Source: Strigamia acuminata
Lineage: Eukaryota; Arthropoda; Chilopoda; Geophilomorpha; Linotaeniidae
NCBI GenBank assembly: GCA_949358305.1
Contig: OX442314.1
Coordinates: forward strand, 2,981,087 to 3,041,086
Direction: 5' to 3'
DNA length: 60,000 bases
In this document: one piece after another, positions 33,169 to 42,984 of the stretch
Layout: each line of letters begins with the position of its first letter
How positions within the stretch are numbered: the stretch's first letter is position 1
Position numbers and translations under genes: made by a program
Notes under the pieces: generated by a model
The model's input: only the letters and a program-made list of their open reading frames with translations
What the model was told of the DNA's origin: nothing
Databases searched by the model: none

Positions 33169-36100
33169 TTATCCGGCTTTTATTATCTCCAAAACAGCTT
33201 CTAAAACTAACACGACGGCCGTGGCACCGGCGTCCTGTTGGCCGAGGAAATCTGCGCCCACGTAACTCGCCCGTCCGGCTTTGGCTTTCATGCCGGCCGT
33301 CTGCTTGCACGCCTCGCGCGCCTCGGCCACCGCTTCGGTGAGGGCGGCGAGTGGACGTGATCCGACGTCGAGTTGCGCCCGCAACATCTGGAAGGCAGCC
33401 GACAGCGGATCTATCTGTTTTGGAAATTTTTAAATTATTTAAAATCAATCAATTAACGTTTTCCTCTCGTTATACACCGGTGCACTATCGGCAGAAATTC
33501 GGTAATTCAATTTTTCAGCAGAGGATTCAATTTTTCTGCGAGAATTCAGTTTTTCAACCGAGAATTCAATTTTTCAGCAGAGAATTAAATTTTTCAGCAG
33601 AGAATTAAATTTTTCAGCAGAGAATTGAACTTTTCGGCCGAGAATTTAATTTTTCGGTCAACAAATCAACTTTTCAGCCGATAATTCAATTTTTCATCCG
33701 ATAATTCAACTTTTCGGCCATTAAATCAACTTTTCATCCGATAATTCAATTTTTCAGCCGATAATTCAATTTTTCGGCCAATAATTCAATTTTTCAGCCG
33801 ATAATTCAATTTTTCAGCTGAGAATTCAATTTTTCAGCCGATAATTCAATTTTTCGGCCAATAATTCAATTTTTTATCCGATAATTCAATTTTTCGGCCA
33901 TTAAATCAACTTTTCAGCCGATAATTTAATTTTTCAGCCGAGAATTCAATTTTTCGGCCAATAATTCAATTTTTCGGCCAACAAATCAACTTTTCAGCGG
34001 ATAATTCAATTTTTCAGCCGATAATTCAATTTTTCAGCTGAGAATTCAATTTTTCGGCCGAGAATTCAATTTTTCGGCCAACAAATCAACTTTTCAGCCC
34101 AAAAATCAACTTTTCAGCCCAAAAATCAATTTTTCAGCCAACAAATCAATTTTTCAGCCCAAAAATCAATTTTTCAGCCAAAAAATCAATTTTTCAGCCA
34201 AAAAATCAATTTTTCAGCCAAAAAATCAATTTTTCAGCCAAAAAAAATCAATTTTTCAGCCAAAAAATCAATTTTTAGCCAAAAAAATCAATTCTCCAGC
34301 CAAAGAAATACAGTACATAATTAATCAATCAATCAATCAATCACCATGGTGCGATCGCCGGGCGCCGCGCCACCATACAGACAGATGCTGTTGGTGCCCG
34401 CCTCCATCGCGTTGCACCAGTCGCCGGGGGTGAGGCTGGTCGACACCGCGCCGGCCGCCGAAGTGAAGAAAATGCTGAGCAAACCACCCGAGCATCCGCC
34501 AATCGTGTCGGCCAGAGTCGTTCCAATCTGCAGGAAAACATCCATCGGATACATACAGCTCTCATCTTCCAACAGAAGGAGCACGGCTGAAAAGACAAAA
34601 AAATTTTATAAAAATTTAAAATTAAAAATTAAAAATTAAGAAATGTAAAAATTAATTTAAAAAATTAAAATTTAAAAAATGTGAAAATAAATTTAAAAAA
34701 TTCGCCGGACCCGCCGCGCCTTTCTTGAGCGTAGTCCCGCAGTCGCCGTCGCCGCATCCGGTGTCGAGGAAATTCAGTTTGGCTTCGTTCGTTTCGAGCA
34801 CGTCGCACGCATGCGCGATGCATTTGCGCATTAGATCCGCGTCGGCTGTGACGAAATTTTGGAAAATCAAACGGAAATGTATATTTTTAATGTCTGTTCT
34901 TTCGCTTTACTCAGTTTTAACGTGGCCGTCGAAACACCGTGGGCGTGTTGCGAATTTAGCACGGTCACTGGGTCGACGAAAAGCCGCGTATCGGCGGTGA
35001 TGTGCCCGGATCCCAGCTGCTGCCACGCGGGTGCCCTGGTCGGCGCATCTGCAATCGATTCATCGCAATCGGTTAGTTAATCAATTAATTTAGTCAGAAT
35101 TTAGTCCCGCGCCAATCAGGGCCGGATTAAGGAAGTAGTAGGCCCACTGGTGTTAATTGCAAGCCTCAAATGCATTTTTTTAAAAACAAGAATGCATGTT
35201 TTTGTCCATAAATGCATTTTATTTCACCAGAAAATGCATGGGTGTCTATGAAAATGCATGGCTGTGCATGAAAATGCATGGCTGTGCATGAAAATGCATG
35301 AAAATGCATGAAAATGCATGGCTGTGCATAAAAATGCATGGTTTTGCATGAAAATGCATGGTTGTGCATGAAAATGCATGGTTGTGCATGAAAATGCATG
35401 GCTGTGCATGAAAATGCACGGCTGTGCATGAAAATGCACGACTGTGCATGAAAATGCACGGCTGTGCATGAAGATGCATGGCTGTGCATGAAAATGCATG
35501 GCTGTGCATGAAAATGCATGAAAATGCAATTTTTCAGCTAAAAATGAATTTATTTCCCATAATTTATTTTTCTGCCTACAAAATGCAATCTTTCTGCCTG
35601 TAAATGCAACTTTCCTGCCTGCAAATTCAATTTTTCAGCCCAAAATAAAATTATTGCCCAAAAAAATGCATTTTTCTGCCTGCAGTTTCAATTTTTCTGC
35701 CTGCAAATGCAATTTTTCTGCCTGCAAATACAATTTTTAAGCCCAAAACGAAATTATTTCCCAAAAAAATGCATTTTTCTGCCTGCAAATTCAATTTTTC
35801 TGCCTGCAAATTCAATTTTTCAGCCCAAAATAAAATTATTGCCCAAAAAAATGCATTTTTCTGCCTGCAAATTCAATTTTTCTGCCTGCAAATTCAATTT
35901 TTCTGCCTGCAAATTCAATTTTTCTGCCTGTCAATGCAATTTTTCTGCCTGCAAATACAATTTCTCAGCCCAAAATGAAATTATTGCCCAAAAAAATGCA
36001 TTTTTATGCCTGCAAATGCAATTTTTCTGCCTGCAAATACAATTTTTAAGCCCAAAACGAAATTATTTCCCAAAAAAAATGCATTTTTCTGCCTGCAAAT

Positions 36101-37069
36101 TCAATTTTTCTGCCTGCAAATTCAATTTTTCTGCCTGTCAATGCAATTTTTCTGCCTGCAAATACAATTTCTCAGCCCAAAATGAAATTATTGCCCAAAA
36201 AAATGCATTTTTCTGCCTGCAAATTCAATTTTTCTGCCTGCAAATTCAATTTTTCTGCCTGCAAATTCAATTTTTCTGCCTGCAAATTCAATTTTTCTGC
36301 CTGCAAATTCAATTTTCCTGCCTGCAAATACAATTTTTCAGCCCAAAACGAAATTATTGCCCAAAAAATGCATTTTTCTGCCTGCAAATGCATTTTTTTT
36401 TAGCTTACTTCTCAATATTCATAGCAGAGGTAAAATTCAGGTGTGGGGGGGGGGGGCCCCTTCTCACAGCTCTTTTTGGGGCCCTAATTAAATTCAATTT
36501 TCGGCAAAACGGGAATTTTCTTTTCGGCGAAACGGGATTCGGCGAAACAGGACATTACCCCATCCACGGGACCCCCCCCCCCTTTCATAACTACTCAGAG
36601 CCCCCTTAAGCCTTAATCCATCCCTTGAAGAAATGCGAGTTAATACCCAAACACTGCAACAGGAAAGGCGTCACTTGCAAAATAGTGATACTGAACCCTC
36701 CCGTTTCCAAAGACGTTTGCATAGTTCCCACGTAGCAGCGCTCCACCTTCAACTCCATCGTGTGCGCTGCAAATACAAAATGGAAGTCAATCTACCGATC
36801 CGTCCGCCATAACCAACCAACTGACTCAAATACGCATGCGTGTCAAACGCCACTATGTTCATTTCGAGCTGCGTCGCGCCGCCCAAATTGTTCACCAAAA
36901 CGGCCACGCAATCACCTACGTGCACCTACGTCAATCATTATTGTTTCTCTCTTTAAAAACCCCTTTTCTGCCAATACCCTTCTTCAAGTCGAGACGGGAT
37001 GCCGACTCCGGATTGGTCATGTGTTTCATCATCGTTTCCACCAGCGCTTCGGACGACCGGATCTGAAAA

Positions 37070-37108
<39 letters not shown>

Positions 37109-38354
37109 ATGAATAAATGAGTATATCCGGTCATTATTTGCGGGAATACGGTAAAAAAAAGCCGTTACTTTGATGCGTTTTACGCCGACTTCGCCGTGAA
37201 TTCCTAGACCCAAATCGAATTCGTCCGCGCCGAGTTGAAACAACGGCGCTGCAGCACCCGGTAAACTGCACGGACTGTGACACACGCCCATGGTTCCTGT
37301 ATTTTTATTTATTTTATTTCGTTTTTATTTTATTTTTTAGCGTGTCATCACCCATATTTCTCATGGCACCGTTCAACGCGTCCACGATGTCCGTCAAATT
37401 TTGTCCATCGGTGGCCATTGCACCTGCCAACTAAAATAAAAATTCCATTTATTGATTTGACCGTTGTTATCGCCATCTGTTGGCGAATTAAACTAAAATG
37501 GATGCCAACATGCCCACTTAAACACTAAATTCGTTTCGTTTGATACGAAAAAGGCTTGGATAAATTCTGAAATTAATCCTATTACATAGAGAATTTAATT
37601 CTCTACAAAACTCTACGTTTGTTTTTGCATTTTCTCAAGTAAAACTACTTATTCTTTGCATTTTTCAATATAAATGTGCGATAGAAGCACACTCTGACGG
37701 CGATTTTTCGCACCTTCACCCAAAAAACTTAATTAAAATAAAATATTTACTTGTTTTCATCTTAAAACGTACTTTCTGCATGAAAATCATGCCGCACAAA
37801 CCACGTCGTCCCACGCCCTTGATGACCGACAACGGAGCGCAATCCTCGCCCACGACGATCATCTCGGCGCGGTGGCCTTCGAGCCGCGCACGCTCTAGCG
37901 CGTGGCCAAACGTGAGTCTGTCGCCCGTGTAATTCGGCACCAGCATGAGCAATCCTCCCGAGTTTCCTGTCGCCATGAGTCGGGCGGCCGCTAGAATATT
38001 GGACGAGGTGGGCGAAGTAAAAATCGCGCCCGACACGGCGCCCGTCAACATTCCTTTCCCGACGAAACCTGAAATTAAAAATCCAAAAAAAAAAAATTAA
38101 ACTCAAAATTAAATTTTTAAAACACCATACGGTAGTCTCGCGGTACCCGAAGCAAACGGCTCGTGTCCCGCGCCGCCTCCCGACAGTATCGCCACTCGGC
38201 CTTCGCGCTTCATCGATTCCAGGTCGTCGCGGATTATCACGTTGTGCTCTCTCATCAGTTTGACGCCGGGATGTAACTTGGCGTATCCCAGCAGATTATC
38301 CTCTACGCACGATTCCACCGACCGCGTAAACTTCTTGCCTATCGCCGCACTCAT
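33169..38354 (-). CDS. TKFC: Triokinase/FMN cyclase (dihydroxyacetone kinase), 11 exons
   Basis: Coding exons: 38354-38147, 38068-37773, 37430-37352, 37296-37169, 37062-36978, 36915-36826, 36766-36647, 35048-34911, 34845-34711, 34586-34345 and 33414-33169. All phases agree, giving 588 residues, near the human 575. The DhaK part has the phosphate loop [20 protein letters not shown] and [15 protein letters not shown], whose His binds substrate covalently. The DhaL part has GDGDCGTT for Mg-ATP, then APGDRTM and AGRASYVG. The enzyme phosphorylates dihydroxyacetone and glyceraldehyde and makes cyclic FMN. Exon 7 could read on to a stop, but the GTATTA donor at 36646 restores the family sequence. 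Introns 7 and 10 hold tandem arrays. It is divergent from MRPS10, with starts 96 bp apart. Confidence 0.95.
33488..34310. repeat. Tandem array, 20-bp unit, TKFC intron 10
   Basis: About 40 copies of TTCAATTTTTCAGCCGATAA and variants occupy most of the intron. The right part shifts to a CAGCCAAAAAATCAATTTTT variant. A short AATC run (34316-34342) follows. Confidence 0.95.
35236..35530. repeat. Tandem array, 20-bp unit, TKFC intron 7 (first array)
   Basis: About 14 copies of GCTGTGCATGAAAATGCATG occur. The unit has internal dyads around ATGCAT. It is open in all minus-strand frames, so the apparent proteins there are artefacts. Confidence 0.95.
35575..36390. repeat. Tandem array, 22-bp unit, TKFC intron 7 (second array)
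   Basis: There are more than 30 copies of TTCAATTTTTCTGCCTGCAA with two-base linkers, interrupted in a higher-order pattern by AAATTATTGCCCAAAAAAAT blocks. The TTCAATTTTTC core is shared with the array in intron 10. Confidence 0.95.
37067..37120. repeat. (AAAT)n microsatellite in TKFC intron 4
   Basis: Twelve or more tetranucleotides of AAAT/AATA run up to the exon 5 acceptor side. Confidence 0.95.
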
Positions 38355-38450
38355 TTTCACTCATCCCGATAACAAAGCACGTGGTCGGCCGCATATTCCG
38401 ACTTGTGACGTCACACGTCGCGATCCAACCGATCCAACCGATTGAACACT
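38355..38450. promoter_or_regulatory. Shared promoter of TKFC (-) and MRPS10 (+), with CRE
   Basis: Only 96 bp separate the two start codons. The gap holds a perfect CRE palindrome TGACGTCA (38406-38413) and a CACGTG E-box near 38380. There is no TATA box, and the gap is GC-richer than its surroundings. A shared bidirectional promoter is inference. Confidence 0.6.
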
Positions 38451-39095
38451 ATGTTGTGCAGAAAGCGAGTTTTCGACGTTCTCGTCAAATCCAGGACGTG
38501 CCCGCTCGTAATTATTGAATTAATATATTAATTAATAGTGTTTTTAATGTGAAATCATTAGTTGAATCGATGCGAATCTCATGACGCCGCGAAACGAGAA
38601 GACGTTGACGACGCGCTGTACTCGATGATCGAGCTGGAAACGAGAGGCCACGACCCGGATGTGCTCAAGAGCTATGATTGGTTCCTGAACGAAGCGGCGA
38701 AGGGATTGCACATCAAGATCGGCGAGAGGTTCGAATTGAAATTTATATGTTTATTTAAAATTTAAAATGGTTTTCAACAGCCGAGTGCCGAAGAAATTGA
38801 TGGAACGAATGTCGATACTGAAATCGGCTTTCGTGCACAAGAAACATTTCGCGCAGTACGAAATTCGTACGCATTTTAGGACTTTAGAGTTGAAGAATTT
38901 GACCGGGTCGACCGCCGACACGTACATCGAGTACGTCGAGAGGAATTTACCGGAAGGCGTCGCTATGAAAATAACCAAAGTATTAACACTTAATTTTTTT
39001 TTTTTTATTAATTAATTGATTTGTTTATTTATTTATAGCACGCCATCGAACGTCTGCCTGATTATATTAAAAAGACAAAAACAAAAACTCTGTAA
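38451..39095 (+). CDS. MRPS10: Mitochondrial small ribosomal subunit protein uS10m, four exons
   Basis: Exons are 38451-38507, 38562-38728, 38781-38979 and 39039-39095, in consistent phase, giving 159 residues (human 201). The core matches uS10m: [29 protein letters not shown], then [20 protein letters not shown] and VAMKITKHAIERLP. The N-terminus [15 protein letters not shown] is basic and hydrophobic, as expected of a mitochondrial import signal. uS10m sits in the head of the mitoribosome small subunit. A poly(A) signal AATAAA lies near 39104. The first exon is short and rests on a GTAATT donor plus phase, so it is the least certain part. Confidence 0.93.
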
Positions 39096-39177
39096 ATTAA
39101 AGTAAATAAAAATATTAAATCGATGTTTGTGTGTTATTTATTATTGGATCGCTCGCCAGATGTCGCTCTGAAACAAA

Positions 39178-41057
39178 ATGGAAGCCGAATCCAGATCGTG
39201 AGCGAAAAAATTCAAAACTCGAAAAACTCCGTGTGATTTATTATCTCTTATAGAATGCACTTAACCAAACTGAAGAGACAGTGGACAAACGTCTGCCAAA
39301 TGGAAAAAAACAACCGAACAAGAAAAGAAAAACTGCTCCAAAGCTTAACCGAAGCCGAACGAGCGGCGGCCGAATCGCAATCGCGAATCGACGAATTAAA
39401 ACAAATAAAAGTGGAATAAAAATATTTAAAAAAAACACAAAAAACATAAAATAAATAAATAAAAATTAACTATTTTCCCAGGACCGTTACAAGCAATACG
39501 TGACCGAGACGTGGCCCGCGCTGCGACGAGAATCCCGTCCGAAAACGCGTGAACCCGACGTTACGACGTCGCCGTCTCGCGGGGCTCTCGAACTGCGACT
39601 GGCGAATTCGTCCAAACCGATGGAACGAAAAGCAAACTTGAGCACGGCGCACCAGCAAGTGGTCAGTTATGGTCGTTCGGACGAGCAGGAGACGAAAAAT
39701 GTGGTCGAGAGCGAGGCGTACGATAAAATCGTGCGCACGAGCGCCGCAGTTGCGGCCGTCGGTCGCGACGGGAGCAGCGACGAGGACGGGACGGACGTGG
39801 AGAAACAAATGGCCGCGTTTGTGGCGGATTCAGGGGCGAAATCGTTCGTCACTGACCCGAAAATGTAAATTTGCGTTATTTAATAATTTAATTCGCGTGA
39901 TCACTCGCCGGACCTTGAACCAATTGAAATAATCCGTTTCCACATTTCGTTCGGTTTAACCTTGATCTCGTTTTTTCTTTGCTATTTCATTCTTTCTTTC
40001 TTTACTTTTTTGACAGAGCGAAAGAGGCAAACGAATCCAGTTCCGACGAATCGTCCTCCTCAAACGAAATCAAGTGAGGAGAAATTTTCAATTTTTTCGA
40101 AAAGCATTTTTTAACGATTTTTTTTTTTTAAAACAGGGAAACCAAATCGATACAAAACAGGAAAAAATTATCGGGTAAATTTATTTATTTTATGTAAAAC
40201 AGTTTTCGCTTATTTTCTGCTATTTTTGGATATTTTTGCATAGTTTCTGCTCTTTTTTGATAATTTTGCTTATTTTCTGCTGTATTTTGATATTTTTGCT
40301 TATTTTTTGCTGTTTTTTTTAATTTTTGCTTATTTTCTTCTGTTTTTTGATATTTTTGCTTATTTTCTGCTGTTTTTTGATATTTTTGCTTATTTTTTAG
40401 CTGTTTTTTCATATTTTTGCTTATTTTCTGCTGTATATTGATATTTTTGCTTATTTTCTGCTGTTTTTTGATATTTTTGCTTATTTTTTAGCTGTTTTTT
40501 CATATTTTTGCTTATTTTCTGCTGTATATTGATATTTTTGCTTATTTTCTGCTGTATATTGATATTTTTGCTTATTTTCTGCTGTATATTGATATTTTTG
40601 CTTATTTTCTGCTGTATATTGATATTTTTGCTTATTTTCTGCTGTTTTTTTATATTTTTGCTTATTTACTACGGTTTGTTGATATTTTTGCTTATTTACT
40701 ATGGTTTTTTAATCTTTTTGCTTATTTTCTGCTGTATTTTGATATTTTTGCTTATTTTTGCTTATTTTCTGCTATATTTTGATATTTTTATTTATTTTCT
40801 GCTGTTTTCTGACAATTTTAATCATTTTCTGTTGTTTTTATCTCGATTTTTCTTATTTTCTGCTGTTTTTATCTTGATTTTTCTTATTTTCTGCTGCTTA
40901 ATGTTATTTCTTCTTATTTTCTGTTGTTTTCGTTTGCTTATTTTCTTATTTCCTAGCCCTCCACTTGGGTCTGGACTCAGATTCGGACGAACCGGTCTCC
41001 ACAAGCAAAAAGAAACCCACCAGCGACAAAGACGACGATTTCGCCTTTTTCGACTAA
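39178..41057 (+). CDS. Coiled-coil protein, possibly a kizuna-like centrosomal protein, six exons
   Basis: Exons are 39178-39197, 39254-39410, 39482-39864, 40017-40073, 40137-40174 and 40957-41057, in consistent phase, giving 251 residues. The N-terminal 90 residues form a charged helix likely to be a coiled coil (MEKNNRTRKEKLLQSL, IDELKQIKDRYKQYV). The middle is low complexity. The segment ESEAYDKIV and the acidic C-terminus (LGLDSDSDEPV then DKDDDFAFFD) resemble kizuna (KIZ), a centrosome stabiliser and PLK1 substrate with a similar ETEAYQLL segment and DDSDDFYD end. The protein is much shorter than vertebrate kizuna, so this is a tentative call. It starts 83 bp after MRPS10 ends. Intron 5 holds a tandem array. 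Confidence 0.6.
40200..40930. repeat. Tandem array, 30-bp unit, in the kizuna-like gene
   Basis: About 24 copies of TGATATTTTTGCTTATTTTC plus a 10-base variable part (TGCTGTATAT or TGCTGTTTTT) fill intron 5 almost from donor to acceptor. Copies at 40530-40640 are nearly identical. Confidence 0.95.
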
Positions 41058-41384
41058 ATAAAAAACTCAAAACTCGTTTCCCTTTTTTTTCCCCTCAAAA
41101 CAACTTGAATTTCCGCCCTCGAGCTCCGCCCGACACAAATCCCAACCACCAAGAGGAAGCAAAACCAACGAGAGAGCAAACACCAAAAATCTTTTCCCCG
41201 AGTTCAATAACACATCCTTGAGTTTCTTTATCGATCGACCTCCACAACCCAAGGCCGCTCCTACGAGGCTCCCAACAGGTCACTTCCCCACCAAATTCCC
41301 TCACGACGCTTCACCGCAAACACCTTCCGTTTCATGGTAAAAACATGCTCCAATTTAACCCTTTTTTATTTTTTATTTTTAAGT
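41058..41384. other. Intergenic sequence after the kizuna-like gene
   Basis: AATAAA lies two bases after the stop codon (41058 onward) and may be the poly(A) signal. The rest shows no gene. Confidence 0.4.
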
Positions 41385-41623
41385 TACGGTATTTTATCGA
41401 TTAAGAGCCGCGGCTCTTATTCAAAACTGCCATTTTTGTCAGCAATTACAATTACATTTGTTTAATGTAACTAACGAAGTCTGAACGTCAGGAACGAAGT
41501 ATACGTTCATCGTTTGTGAGGTTAAATACGGAAACAATACCGTACTTTTGCAAAAATACGGTATTCTATTGTCTCAGCCGGGGCTACTATTCGAGGGCGA
41601 CTCTTAATCGGTAAAATACGGTA
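41385..41623. mobile_element. MITE-like element with TAC(G/C)GTATTTTA ends
   Basis: The left end TACGGTATTTTATCGATTAA mirrors the right end, read on the other strand as TACCGTATTTTACCGATTAA (two mismatches in 20). Inside the left end is the perfect palindrome AAGAGCCGCGGCTCTT (41403-41418). There is no coding capacity. Similar pieces occur near 28618, 29555, 41865, 52189 and 53040. Confidence 0.65.
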
Positions 41624-41942
41624 TTCTGAACGAGATGCTGTCTGTGACATCAAAAACAGCCAAAAACCATCACCGAAAACCAAAACTACGGTTTGAGTGG
41701 TTTATGAATCGGTTTACGCCGGCTTTTGGTTCTTTTTACAACCGAATTTGAAATGGCCGCCTCGAAAGTTAGATCGACGGATCAAACTTTCAAGTGTCGT
41801 AAACACTTTCAGGCGAAGCATCCACCTCCCAAAATGTGAGTAAATGCTAATTTATGCTTAAATAAGAGCCACGGTTATGCATAAACCAAAGCTTTGAACG
41901 CACCTATTGTTTTTCATGACACATCTCGTTTGATATCTCTGA

Positions 41943-42440
41943 GCCAAAAATTGGCTGTTTTGTACTAAAATTGGCTTTTTTGGCCAAAATTTGGCTGTTT
42001 TTGGCCCAAAATTGGCTTTTTGGGCCAAAAATTGGCTGTTTTGTACCAAAACTGGCTTTTTGGGCCAAAAATTTGCTGATTTGGACCATAAGTTTGCTGT
42101 TTTGTACCAAAATTGGCTTTTTGGGCCAAAAATTGGCTGTTTTGTACCAAAACTGGCTTTTTGGGCCAAAAATTTGCTGATTTGGACCATAAGTTTGCTG
42201 TTTTGTACCAAAATTGGCTTTTTGGGCCAAAAATTGGCTGTTTTGGGCCATAAATTTGCTGCTTCGGACCATAAATTTGCTGTTTTGTACCAAAATTGGC
42301 TGTTTTGTACTAAAATTGGCTTTTTAGGGCCATAAATTGGCTGTTTTGGACCATAAATTGGTTGTTTTGGGCCAAAAATTTGCTGCTTCGGACCATAAAT
42401 TGGCTGTTTTGTACAAAAATTGGCTTTTTGTGCTGAAATT
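41943..42440. repeat. Tandem array, about 20-bp half-units in 39-40-bp pairs
   Basis: It alternates AATTGGCTGTTTTGTACCAA and AATTGGCTTTTTGGGCCAAA over about 500 bp upstream of the eclosion-hormone-like exon, probably in its first intron. Confidence 0.93.
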
Positions 42441-42678
42441 TGGCTGTTTTGGTCTCGGATTGAATATTTTGGGTCTAAATTTGAATTTTTGGTCACACCC
42501 TGGATCGGCCGCAGTACACGTGATTTAGTCAAAACATAATCGGCTGCAAAACTTAATTTAGTACGAAAATAAATACTAAAGATGAGAGAATTACAATTTA
42601 CAAGTCAAGAAGTTTAACCTCTACTGTATTTTTTTTTAATCTGAAGTAATTTAATTTATTTTAATCTAATTTGCACAG

Positions 42679-42984
42679 GTGACCCTGTGGTGGTTGCTGC
42701 TTTCGTCGCTCTTGTTTTTCGTCCTTCGATGCGATCTCGCGACGACATCGACGTCGAATCACCCCGGTCTGTACCGTTGCATCCAAAACTGCGCCCAGTG
42801 CGTGCAATTGTGGCAGCGCGGACTTTACAAGGGCAAGAAATGCGCGAATGCTTGTCTGCGGCACCGAGGACGGCGCGTGGTCGACCCCGAGTGCAGCAAT
42901 CCGCGAATGTTCAACTTTAGTCATCGCACGATCCACATGCCGCGCAAAAAGAATTCCGTCAATCGTCGTCGTCTTGCCGCTTGA
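42679..42984 (+). CDS. EH: Eclosion-hormone-like neuropeptide precursor, main coding exon
   Basis: The exon begins after a TTGCACAG acceptor in phase 0 and runs 101 codons to TGA; the start Met must lie in an unseen upstream exon. It opens with a strong hydrophobic signal segment (VTLWWLLLSSLLFFVL). Six cysteines then follow the eclosion-hormone layout: CIQNCAQC, 13 residues, CANAC, 12 residues, PEC. The insect hormone has CIENCAQC, CAESC and PEC in nearly the same spacing. Eclosion hormone triggers ecdysis behaviour in arthropods through a guanylate cyclase receptor; EH-type peptides also exist in some other bilaterians. The basic tail (PRKKNSVNRRRLAA) could be a cleaved extension. The last 26 bp overlap the end of MBIP on the other strand. 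Confidence 0.85.
   Translation: MTLWWLLLSSLLFFVLRCDLATTSTSNHPGLYRCIQNCAQCVQLWQRGLYKGKKCANACLRHRGRRVVDPECSNPRMFNFSHRTIHMPRKKNSVNRRRLAA

Noticed and set aside
35707-36609. 300-codon plus-strand frame rich in Phe, Cys, Ala and Gln
   Set aside because: It is a read-through of the 22-bp intronic array inside TKFC; the repeated QFFCLQIQF-type peptide follows from the unit, and no flanking sequence looks coding.
36600-36646. TKFC ending at the TAA after exon 7
   Set aside because: It would lose the whole DhaL domain; a GTATTA donor at 36646 joins in phase to exon 8 and restores the family sequence.
41754-41835. Exon MAASKVRST... as the first exon of the hormone gene
   Set aside because: Joining its GTGAGT donor to the acceptor at 42678 gives an immediate TGA; no other phase offers an ATG.
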